From positions 4,924-68,923 of the forward strand of contig SFFY01000008.1 in NCBI GenBank assembly GCA_004556745.1: a DNA stretch of 64,000 nucleotides, given 5' to 3'. Of the stretch, positions 32,436-39,533 are shown piece by piece. Under the pieces are notes generated by a model. It was not told where the DNA came from. It made no database searches and was given only the letters and a program-made list of their open reading frames with translations. This DNA is from Bacteroidales bacterium. Its GTDB lineage: Bacteria > Bacteroidota > Bacteroidia > Bacteroidales > Bacteroidaceae. The stretch's first letter is position 1. The number at the start of each line of letters is the position of its first letter. The position numbers and the translations under genes are program-made.

Positions 32436-33194
32436 TTACCCGACAGAGGTTTCCAAGTTCGGCGCAACGTTATACCTCAATATCTCCGCCAGCCCGATTT
32501 CCACGAGCCGTGGCTCTATGATAGCACGGCCGCCGTAGGGCAACGTGTCCAGGCGGCAGGCATCGCCGCCCGTGAGGAAGGCAAAGGCATTTTCGCCGGT
32601 CTGAGTAGCGAAGAAGCGGCGCAGATAACTGTCTGCCTCGCCCCTGATGCCCGTGAGCGCACCGCTGCGCAGGGCTTCCGTCGTGTTGCGCCCCCATTCG
32701 GGCACCGCACCGTCCATATCAGCGAGCGGCAGGCGTGCCGTGAGCGCGTGCATGGCTTTGAGCCGCATTTCCAGTCCGGGAGATATGTTGCCGCCAAGGT
32801 AAAGGCCGCCGGCCGTCACGCGGTCAATCGTCATGCAACTGCCGGCATCGATCACCAGGAGTTCGCACCCCGGCTTCAGCGCGGCGGCTCCCACGGCGGC
32901 TGCCAAGCGGTCTGCCCCAAGCGTTGCGGGCGTTTCGTAGCCGATGCTCAAAGGCGTGGGTGTCAGCCCCGTCACTTCCAGCAGGTTTTCTATGATACCC
33001 GTCAGCGCACGGCGCACATCTGCCGCGCCCTTGCCCACCGTGGCGAAGGCGCAGGCCGCGGGCCGTACCTCCTGCGCGTAGCGGCGCAGCGCCTCAAAGT
33101 CTCCCCCACCCCACTTGCGGCCGTCCACGCGCTGCCGCCCGTTGTAGAGCGCGGCCTTCATAAACGTGTTGCCGATGTCGAGGATAAGGTTCAT
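32436..33194 (-). CDS. coaX: Type III pantothenate kinase
   Basis: Phosphorylates pantothenate in the first step of CoA synthesis; type III enzymes need a monovalent cation and belong to the ASKHA fold. The 252-aa protein starts with the phosphate-1 motif LILDIGNTFMK, has GADRLAAAVGA, the catalytic/phosphate-2 motif LLVIDAGSCMTIDRV, GLYLGGNISPG and the C-terminal FLTGGDA. The ATG at 33194 was chosen because the start MNLILDIGNT is canonical and a full -33/-7 promoter lies at 33243-33274; upstream in-frame ATG 33290 lies before it. Confidence 0.95.
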   Translation of the reverse strand: MNLILDIGNTFMKAALYNGRQRVDGRKWGGGDFEALRRYAQEVRPAACAFATVGKGAADVRRALTGIIENLLEVTGLTPTPLSIGYETPATLGADRLAAAVGAAALKPGCELLVIDAGSCMTIDRVTAGGLYLGGNISPGLEMRLKAMHALTARLPLADMDGAVPEWGRNTTEALRSGALTGIRGEADSYLRRFFATQTGENAFAFLTGGDACRLDTLPYGGRAIIEPRLVEIGLAEILRYNVAPNLETSVG

Positions 33195-33242
33195 GCGATG
33201 CGGAAACGGGGCTTTCCTTATAGGGAAAACCCAATTTAGGTG

Positions 33243-33274
33243 CAAATTTACGGCAAGAGAGCCATACCACCAAA
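33243..33274 (-). promoter_or_regulatory. Promoter for coaX
   Basis: Minus strand: TTTG (33274-33271), 20 bp spacer, TAAATTTG (33250-33243), then CACC. The ATG follows 48 bp later. Confidence 0.8.
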
Positions 33275-33357
33275 TTTTTTGCTTTCTCATCGATTGTTTT
33301 TGCCGCCGTGCGCCCCGCCGTTTTGCGTAAATAATAAATTCAAAACACTTTTTGGCA

Positions 33358-33436
33358 TTTGGCGGCTCGGCAAAAAAGGATTAACTTTGCTGTGTAAGCA
33401 AGGAAGGACGGCGCAGGCCGCTCTTCCTTCTTTTTT
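33358..33436 (+). ncRNA. Putative tiny RNA: promoter firing straight into a terminator
   Basis: TTTG at 33358-33361, a 20-bp spacer and TAACTTTG at 33382-33389 form a full promoter. About 10 bp later begins a hairpin AAGGAAGGACGGC / GCCGCTCTTCCTT (33400-33412 and 33417-33429, two mismatches, loop GCAG) followed by C and six T. The expected transcript is only about 40-45 nt and holds no open frame. It lies 47 bp before family H array 2 in a gene-free stretch (33195-34030). It could be an sRNA, or a transcription blocker shielding the array. Confidence 0.5.
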
Positions 33437-33482
33437 GTGCCGTGCAACTATCAGGGAGCAAAGAAAAATTTTCTCCGTGATC

Positions 33483-33696
33483 GTAAAAATTATCAGCAAG
33501 GTCGTGGAAACTATCAGCAAGGTCGTGAAAACTTTCAGCAGGCTCGTAAAAATTATCTTATAGGATAGTGAAAATTATCTTATAGGATAGTTTTTGCGCT
33601 CATATAGGATAGTTGCTGCGGTCTTATAGGACAGTTTTTCGCCTCCTGCAAATCGTTTTTCTTTCCTGCCTCAAAATTTTCCGCCAAACGCTCAAC
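33483..33696. repeat. Family H array 2: 3-4-3 layout, central units 22 bp
   Basis: Three A-rich 21-mers start at 33483, 33504 and 33525 (GTAAAAATTATCAGCAAGGTC-type; first 20 bases given by pattern GT(A/G)(A/G)AAA-T-TCAGCA). Four 22-mers at 33546, 33568, 33590 and 33612 share CTTATAGGATA or close variants. Three T-rich 21-mers follow at 33634, 33655 and 33676. The A/T polarity is opposite to arrays 1 and 3. No gap units are present. The stretch from 33697 to 33911 shows nothing else recognisable. Confidence 0.75.
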
Positions 33697-33911
33697 CGTT
33701 ATATTTTCCTAAACTTTCGTAAAATCTTGCCGGGCGGCAGAGTTAATGATTGCAAAGGCCGTTGGCACGCTCTGCGCAGGGAGTTGCCGCGCTATTACAA
33801 TATTTTGCACACGGCGTGCCTGCCTTTCTTTATGATTTTGTACTTTTGCAATACGCTTCGGGGGAAATGAAATTGGATAAAAAAACAAGTAGGACGGGTT
33901 GCGCCGCCTGA

Positions 33912-34004
33912 AGTAGGGGCGTTTTGCAAAACGCCCGCCGTATGCGCTGAACAGTAAGAATATCCAGGCAACCATTTACCGGGCGTTTTGAAAACGCCCC
34001 TACT
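33912..34004. repeat. Family B pair, head-to-head
   Basis: AGTAGGGGCGTTTTGCAAAA with CGCCCGCCGTATGCGCTGA, then ACCATTTACCGGGCGTTTTG with AAAACGCCCCTACT. Same inner words as the pairs at 39005 and 43386. It lies 26 bp before the rarA ATG. Confidence 0.85.
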
Positions 34005-34030
34005 GTGCCCATCAAATATATAATATAAAT

Positions 34031-35296
34031 ATGACACCTCTTGCAGAACGCTTGCGCCCGCGCACGCTCGACGAATACGTAGGCCAGCAGCACCTTGTAG
34101 GACCGGATGCGCCGCTGCGCCGCATGATTGAGTCGGGCCGCGTGAGCTCCTTTATCCTCTGGGGACCGCCGGGCGTGGGCAAAACCACGCTCGCCAACAT
34201 CATAGCACGCCGCCTCGACGTGCCTTTCTTCACGCTCTCCGCCACCGCCGCCGGCGTGAAGGAGGTGCGCGAAACGCTCGACCGCGCCGCTAAAAGCAAA
34301 TTCTTCGCAACGCAAAGCCCGCTGCTCTTCATCGACGAGATCCACCGCTTCTCGAAGTCGCAGCAGGACTCGCTGCTCAATGCCGTGGAGACGGGCGTGG
34401 TGACGCTGATTGGCGCTACTACGGAGAACCCTTCGTTTGAAGTGATCCGCCCGCTCCTCTCGCGCATGCAGGTCTACGTGCTCCAGCCGCTCGGCAAGGA
34501 CGACCTCCTCGCCCTGCTCCACCGCGCACTCACGGAGGACGAATACCTCAAAGACCGCAACATAGATATTAAGGAGCACGAAGCGCTGCTGCGCTACAGC
34601 GGCGGCGACGCACGCAAACTGCTCGGCCTGCTCGACCTCGTAACCTCTGCCGACCCCGACGCGGAGCGGCTCTCCGTGACCAACGAACTGGTCACCTCGC
34701 TGCTGGCCTCCTCGCCCTCTGCCGCCGCCTACGACAAGCAGGGCGAGATGCACTACGACATTATCTCGGCTTTCATCAAAAGCATACGCGGCAGCGACCC
34801 CGATGCCGCGCTCTACTGGCTGGCGCGTATGATTGAGGGCGGCGAGAAGCCGGAGTTCATCGCCCGCCGCCTCGTGATCAGCGCGGCGGAAGACATCGGC
34901 CTGGCCAATCCCAACGCGCTGCTGCTGGCCAACGCGGCGTTCGATGCGGTGCACAAGGTGGGCTGGCCCGAGGGTCGCATTCCGCTGGCGGAGGCCACGG
35001 TGTACCTCGCCACAAGCCCCAAGAGCAACTCGGCATATATGGGCATCAACCGCGCCATCGAACTGGTGAAGCAGACGGGACCGCAGCCCGTGCCCCTACC
35101 CTTGCGCAACGCGCCCACGCAACTCATGGCGGAACTGGGCTACCACGACGGTTATCTCTATCCGCACGACTATCCCAGCAACTTCGTACGGCAGGACTAT
35201 CTGCCCGAGGCTTTGCGCGGCACGAAGCTCTGGCAGGCGGGCGACAACGCAGCGGAGCAGAAAACGGCGAAAAGACTGGAAGATTTGTGGCAGTAG
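34031..35296 (+). CDS. rarA: Replication-associated recombination protein A
   Basis: RarA/MgsA is a clamp-loader-like AAA+ ATPase acting at stalled forks with SSB. The 421-aa protein has the start MTPLAERLRPRTLDEYVGQQ, Walker A WGPPGVGKTT (about 44-53), Walker B LLFIDEIHRF (about 99-108), sensor 1 GATTENPS and the C-terminal tetramerisation domain (MGINRAIELV). The ATG at 34031 is preceded by ATATATAATATAAAT. No clear promoter box; the family B pair is directly upstream. Confidence 0.97.
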   Translation: MTPLAERLRPRTLDEYVGQQHLVGPDAPLRRMIESGRVSSFILWGPPGVGKTTLANIIARRLDVPFFTLSATAAGVKEVRETLDRAAKSKFFATQSPLLFIDEIHRFSKSQQDSLLNAVETGVVTLIGATTENPSFEVIRPLLSRMQVYVLQPLGKDDLLALLHRALTEDEYLKDRNIDIKEHEALLRYSGGDARKLLGLLDLVTSADPDAERLSVTNELVTSLLASSPSAAAYDKQGEMHYDIISAFIKSIRGSDPDAALYWLARMIEGGEKPEFIARRLVISAAEDIGLANPNALLLANAAFDAVHKVGWPEGRIPLAEATVYLATSPKSNSAYMGINRAIELVKQTGPQPVPLPLRNAPTQLMAELGYHDGYLYPHDYPSNFVRQDYLPEALRGTKLWQAGDNAAEQKTAKRLEDLWQ

Positions 35297-35318
35297 GCGT
35301 GGCGGAGATTTCCGAGAG

Positions 35319-35360
35319 TTCCGGAATATCCGGAACGTCCGGAATGTCCGGATAATCCGG
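35319..35360. repeat. Family I 9-bp TCCGGA array, copy 1
   Basis: Five units with a 9-bp period, each centred on TCCGG(A): TTCCGGAAT, ATCCGGAAC, GTCCGGAAT, GTCCGGATA, ATCCGGGCA. It lies between the convergent stops of rarA and the Crp-like gene. A second array is inside the AI-2E gene end at 58812-58848. Confidence 0.8.
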
Positions 35361-35364
35361 GCAA

Positions 35365-36036
35365 TTATATTCTTGGGAGTAGTTCGAGTTTGGGGATATC
35401 AATGCGGGCGCGGCCGCTGTGCAGTAGGCCCTGGCCTTCGAGGGCGGCGAGCATCCGCGACACGTTGAGGCGCGTGGCGCCGAGGGCATCGCCGAGGGCG
35501 GTCATGCGGATTTGCAGTTCCTTGTGCCCGGCGGGGCGAAGGCAGCGGGCAGCGAGGAAGGAGGCGAAGCGTAGGTCGAGGCGCTCGCCGCGCGGCTGCC
35601 AGAGGAGGGCGCGGCGGTCCTGCGCGAGGGTGCAGAGGCGGTTGAGCAGGTTGAGGCGGAAAGCGGGATAGAGTTCCATGAGCGTGCGGCACGCCGCCTT
35701 GTCGAGGCGCAGTATGCCCACGGAGGTGGCGGCGGTGAGCGTGAGTCCGTAGCGCGGGTGCAGCCCGTAAAGACATTCGGGCTGGCAAAGCCACGGGGCG
35801 CGCAGCCACTCGCGCAGCACGTACGACCCGTCGGGCGCGGCGGCCGTGGCAATCGCCTCGCCTTCGAGCAGGCACACGAGGGCATCGGACGTCTCGCCGG
35901 CGATCACGATGTCGCTGCCCGCAGGCAGGCTGCGCACGTCGAGCGGCACCTTGGCCGCCATGTCGAGAAAGTCGAGGCGGCTGAAACCCTGGAACAGAGG
36001 CAAGAGGAGGAGGCGGTTGGAAAAGTCGTGGTTCAT
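35365..36036 (-). CDS. Crp/Fnr family transcription regulator
   Basis: A 223-aa regulator: cyclic-nucleotide-binding-like beta roll (about 30-120; LPAGSDIVIAGETSDALVCL, LEGEAIATA), dimer helix, and a C-terminal winged HTH (about 160-215; LQIRMTALGDALGATRLNVS with RMLAALEGQGLL after it). The first residues MNHDFSNRLLLLPLFQGFSR fit the family; no Fnr-type Cys cluster is present and the cAMP phosphate-binding RxS signature is not evident, so the ligand is unknown. It is alone between array I and element E, convergent with rarA. Confidence 0.85.
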   Translation of the reverse strand: MNHDFSNRLLLLPLFQGFSRLDFLDMAAKVPLDVRSLPAGSDIVIAGETSDALVCLLEGEAIATAAAPDGSYVLREWLRAPWLCQPECLYGLHPRYGLTLTAATSVGILRLDKAACRTLMELYPAFRLNLLNRLCTLAQDRRALLWQPRGERLDLRFASFLAARCLRPAGHKELQIRMTALGDALGATRLNVSRMLAALEGQGLLHSGRARIDIPKLELLPRI

Positions 36037-36125
36037 GGGAATGAGTTTTTGGATAAAAACCAGTAAAAACCAAATAATTGAGGCGAGCTGAAAACTTATC
36101 ACAGAGGCGATCAGAAAGCATCTCA

Positions 36126-36387
36126 TTGTGGCGGGCTGAAAGCCCAATTGTTGCGCCTAGCCCAGGGCAACGCCCTGGGTGAGCGGTGTGCATTGATTAA
36201 AGTGTCACGCTCTGAAAGAGCAGCCTACCTTATGAGGGGCAACGCCCCGCGGCATTGCGGGTTACGCGCTCGAGGCGCGTGGCATTTTTGCGTGCGCAAA
36301 AATGCCGAATGTATTAATCGCTGCGTGCGTTTCCCCAGGGCGTTGCCCTAGGCTATGGGCAACAACTGGGCTTTCAGCCCGCCACAA
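36126..36387. repeat. Family E long inverted repeat
   Basis: TTGTGGCGGGCTGAAAGCCC at the left and GGGCTTTCAGCCCGCCACAA at the right; inner CCCAGGGCAACGCCCTGGG and CCCCAGGGCGTTGCCCTAGG, and a perfect ATTTTTGCGTGCGCAAAAAT hairpin. About 260 bp, single copy here. It touches the gph stop codon at 36388 and fills the Crp-gph spacer. Confidence 0.85.
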
Positions 36388-37068
36388 TTATGGCAATGCG
36401 TTTGCCGCAAAATTTAAAATTTCTTCGGGGCGGTCGATAAAGCGTTGCGCTCCCGTGGCGGCGAGTTCGTTCTTGGTACGGAAGCCCCAGGTGACGATAA
36501 GATAAGGCAGGCCGGCGGCAAGGGCGGTGGCATAGTCCACCTCAGAGTCGCCGATATATACCGCTTCGTCCTTACTGCTGCCCAGCAATTCGAGGGCACG
36601 CAGCACGCTGTCGGGCGCGGGCTTGCGGCGCACGCCGGGGGCTTCGCCAATAGCCACGGGGATAAGGTTGCCGAAATAATGGCGATTGAGGTCGGTGACG
36701 GCCGGCTGGAGTTTGTTGGACACAATCGCCACGCGCAGACCGCGCCACCGCAGTTCCTCCACCACGGCCGGTATGCCGTCGTAAGGCGCCGTGGCATCGG
36801 CAGAATGGTCAAGGTAATAGGTGCGGAAGTCTTGGAATATCTCTTCGCACACCCCGTCGCCGGGTTGCTCGATGCCCGCCGCGCGGACTGCTTCATCAAT
36901 GGCGCCGCTCACGAGGCGGCGCACGCCGTTGCCCAAATGGCGGCGCACCGTGTCAAGCGGCAAGGCCGGCAGGGCGTGGCGCGTGAGGGCGTGGTTGACG
37001 GCGGCGGCGAGGTCGGGCAGGGTGTTGAGTAGTGTGCCGTCGAGGTCGAAAATGAAAGTTGTGTACAT
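36388..37068 (-). CDS. HAD hydrolase, phosphoglycolate phosphatase-like
   Basis: A 226-aa cytoplasmic phosphatase with all four HAD motifs: nucleophile DLDGTLLNT (D9), Thr/Ser motif VSNK (about 117), Lys motif RRKPAPDSV (about 149), and the Asp motif IGDSEVDYATA (about 173). The cap is the small helical C1 type, as in Gph and PpaX. The true substrate cannot be told; phosphoglycolate or pyrophosphate are the usual members. It follows the ABC-F gene by 9 bp on the same strand. Confidence 0.88.
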   Translation of the reverse strand: MYTTFIFDLDGTLLNTLPDLAAAVNHALTRHALPALPLDTVRRHLGNGVRRLVSGAIDEAVRAAGIEQPGDGVCEEIFQDFRTYYLDHSADATAPYDGIPAVVEELRWRGLRVAIVSNKLQPAVTDLNRHYFGNLIPVAIGEAPGVRRKPAPDSVLRALELLGSSKDEAVYIGDSEVDYATALAAGLPYLIVTWGFRTKNELAATGAQRFIDRPEEILNFAANALP

Positions 37069-37077
37069 ATAATTATA

Positions 37078-38979
37078 TTATTCGCTTAATTCCATCCACC
37101 TTTCCATAGCCTCATCGAGGCGCTGGTCGATTTGCGGCAGGCGGATGCTCTTTTCAGTGAGTTCCTCCACCGAGAGGAGGCCGGAGCAGAGGGCAGACTC
37201 GATTTGCTTCTTCTCGTCTTCGAGCGCAGCCATTTCCTGCTCGAGCGCGTCAAGTTCCTGACGCTCCTTGTAGGAAAGGCGGCGCGGACGGCTGGCATTG
37301 CGCTCCGCGCGGGCAGGGTCGGCCTTGGCAGGCGCGGGCTTGGGGGCAGCCTGACGCTCGGCACGCTCGCGCTCCTCGCACTCGGCGGCAAACTCGCGGT
37401 ACTGCGTGTAGTTGCCGGGGAAATCGTCGATCACGCCGTCGCCCTTAAAGACCAAAAGATGGTCGACCACCTTATCCATAAAATAACGGTCGTGGCTCAC
37501 GACGATGACGCAGCCGCGAAAGTCCTGCAAATACGTTTCGAGCACTTGCAGCGTGGGAATGTCGAGGTCGTTGGTCGGCTCGTCGAGAATAAGGAAGTTG
37601 GGATTTTTCATCAGCACCGTGCAGAGGTAGAGCCTGCGGCGCTCGCCGCCCGAGAGTTTGGCGATATAGTCCTGCTGGCGCGAGGGCGGGAAGAGAAAGT
37701 GCGTGAGAAACTGCATGGCGGAGAGTTGGCGGCCGCCGCCGAGGTCGATGGTCTCGGCAATGCGGCGCACGGCGTCGATGACCTTCATGCGGTCGTCGAA
37801 GGCCATGCCCTCCTGCGAGTAATAGCCGAAGCGCACCGTTTCGCCCACGACGAAGCGGCCCTCATCGGGGCGTTCCAGCCCGAGGAGCATCTTCACAAAA
37901 GTAGACTTGCCCGTGCCGTTGCCGCCGATGATGCCCATCTTCTCGTAGCGCGAGAAGTTATAATAGAACTTGTCGAGGATAACCTTTCGGCCGCCCTCGG
38001 CAGCGGCGTCGGGGAAGGACTTGCTCACATATTCCGCCTCGAAAATCTTGCTGCCGATGTAGCCGCTCTTGATTTCGAGCCGCGCCTGCCGCTCCGTGCG
38101 CCGCGCCTGAAGGTCGCGCTCGAGCTGCGCGAAAGCCTCCTTGCGCGAACGCGCCTTAGTGCCGCGGGCACAGGGCATGCGGCGCATCCAGTCGAGTTCC
38201 TTGCGGTAGAGATTTTGCAGCTTCTCGTGGTGGGCCTCGGCGGCGGTGAGGCTTTCGCCCTTCTTCTCCAAATAATAGGCATAGTTGCCGCGAAAGACCG
38301 AGAGCTGCTTGCCATCGAGTTCGAGAATGGACGAACAGACGTTGTCGAGGAAGTAGCGGTCGTGGGTGACGAGGAACAGGGCGCATGAAGCGTGCTGCAA
38401 GTACTTTTCGAGCCAAAGTGTCATGTTGAGGTCGAGGTGGTTGGTAGGCTCGTCGAGGATTAGCAAATCGGGCTCGGCAAGGAGCACGTTGGCCAGCGCC
38501 ACGCGCTTCACCTGCCCGCCGGAAAGCGTGCCGATGGTTTGGCTGAGGTTGTGGATATTAAGTTTGGAGAGAATTTGCGCCGCGCGCTGCTCGAAGTTCC
38601 AAGCGTTGCGCTGCTCCATTTCCGTGATGAGCGCGTCGAGCCCCTCTTGCTCGGGAGAGACGAGGCATTCCTCGTAGCGGCGAATGAGCGACGAGAGCTC
38701 GCCCGCCTCGTGGAAACAGGCCTCGGCTACGGTCATCGCAGGGTCGTAGTCGGGCGTTTGGCGGAGGAGGCCCATGCGCGTGCCGTTGCGCATAATGATG
38801 CTGCCCTCTTCGTAGTCCTCACGCCCCGTAAGTATGTCAAGGAGCGTAGATTTGCCCGTGCCGTTGCGGGCGATGAGGGCCACCTTTTGCCCTTCGTGTA
38901 TGGAGAAGCTCACGTCGTCGAGCAATTCCAATGCGCCGAAGCGCTTGGTGAGATGCTGCACGTCAAGAAGTGGTGCCAT
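37078..38979 (-). CDS. ABC-F ATPase, Uup type
   Basis: A 633-aa soluble protein with two ATP-binding cassettes and no membrane segments. The first has Walker A NGTGKSTL (about 39), signature LSGGQVKR and LDEPTNHLDL; the second has GGNGTGKSTF (about 352), LSGGERRR and LDEPTNDLDI. The linker MRRMPCARGTKARSRKEAFA and a C-terminal coiled coil (about 545-633, LSYKERQELDALEQEMAALE) match Uup, a DNA- and ribosome-linked ABC-F protein. The ATG at 38979 overlaps the AT-rich motif. A -7 box lies 235 bp upstream at 39214. Confidence 0.92.
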   Translation of the reverse strand: MAPLLDVQHLTKRFGALELLDDVSFSIHEGQKVALIARNGTGKSTLLDILTGREDYEEGSIIMRNGTRMGLLRQTPDYDPAMTVAEACFHEAGELSSLIRRYEECLVSPEQEGLDALITEMEQRNAWNFEQRAAQILSKLNIHNLSQTIGTLSGGQVKRVALANVLLAEPDLLILDEPTNHLDLNMTLWLEKYLQHASCALFLVTHDRYFLDNVCSSILELDGKQLSVFRGNYAYYLEKKGESLTAAEAHHEKLQNLYRKELDWMRRMPCARGTKARSRKEAFAQLERDLQARRTERQARLEIKSGYIGSKIFEAEYVSKSFPDAAAEGGRKVILDKFYYNFSRYEKMGIIGGNGTGKSTFVKMLLGLERPDEGRFVVGETVRFGYYSQEGMAFDDRMKVIDAVRRIAETIDLGGGRQLSAMQFLTHFLFPPSRQQDYIAKLSGGERRRLYLCTVLMKNPNFLILDEPTNDLDIPTLQVLETYLQDFRGCVIVVSHDRYFMDKVVDHLLVFKGDGVIDDFPGNYTQYREFAAECEERERAERQAAPKPAPAKADPARAERNASRPRRLSYKERQELDALEQEMAALEDEKKQIESALCSGLLSVEELTEKSIRLPQIDQRLDEAMERWMELSE

Positions 38980-38993
38980 ATATATAATATTGT
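38976..38993 (+). repeat. AT-rich 18-mer, copy 3 overlapping a start codon
   Basis: CCATATATATAATATTGT: 17 of 18 bases as in copies 2 and 4. On the minus strand ACAATATTATATATATGG includes the ATG of the ABC-F gene. Confidence 0.7.
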
Positions 38994-39004
38994 GTGGTTA
39001 CCGG

Positions 39005-39099
39005 GAGTAGGGGCGTTTTGAAAACGCCCGCCGTGTGCGCCGAATGGCCTGGCTAATGCAGTCACCCATTTACCGGGCGTTTTGCAAAACGCCCCTACT
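39005..39099. repeat. Family B pair, head-to-head
   Basis: AGTAGGGGCGTTTTGAAAAC with GCCCGCCGTGTGCGCCGAAT, then CCATTTACCGGGCGTTTTGC with AAAACGCCCCTACT. Lies in the 554-bp spacer between the divergent ABC-F and rho genes. Confidence 0.85.
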
Positions 39100-39213
39100 G
39101 GCTGCTGCGGGAACAGCCCGCGGCAAGCTGTTTTATTTGGTTTTTATCCCCCTAATCAAACCGATGGGGAGCGTTTTATCCAAGCCTTTCCCGCTTTTCC
39201 TATAAGATAGGCG

Positions 39214-39221
39214 CAAAATTA
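39214..39221 (-). promoter_or_regulatory. -7 box toward the ABC-F gene
   Basis: Minus-strand TAATTTTG followed by CGCC. The identical word TAATTTTGCGCC occurs on the plus strand at 39267, giving divergent promoters 45 bp apart. Confidence 0.6.
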
Positions 39222-39266
39222 CTGAAAAAAAGCAGCAAAGTTTTATTGTAAGAAAATTTATTTGTT

Positions 39267-39274
39267 TAATTTTG
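39267..39274 (+). promoter_or_regulatory. -7 box for rho
   Basis: TAATTTTG followed by CGCC. It leaves a leader of about 255 nt before the rho ATG at 39534, long enough for the known type of rho autoregulation by termination in its own leader. Confidence 0.65.
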
Positions 39275-39533
39275 CGCCAAGAAAAAGGGGCAGAGCACGC
39301 CGAGTGCTTATCGGGAATAGCGATTTTTCTTTTCTTTCACAGGCTTAGAGCCATTGCTATTCATCAAGTTTCTGACACGAGCCCCGTTTCACAATCCCTG
39401 CTAAATTCTTTTTAAGCCTTAACCCTACACGCACCCGAAGCGGCTGCCCGAAATGCGGCAACCCTGCTCGGAAGGAACTGAAACATTGCTGCGCGCGGGG
39501 GGGGAACATAAGGCCAAATGCATACACGAACGT

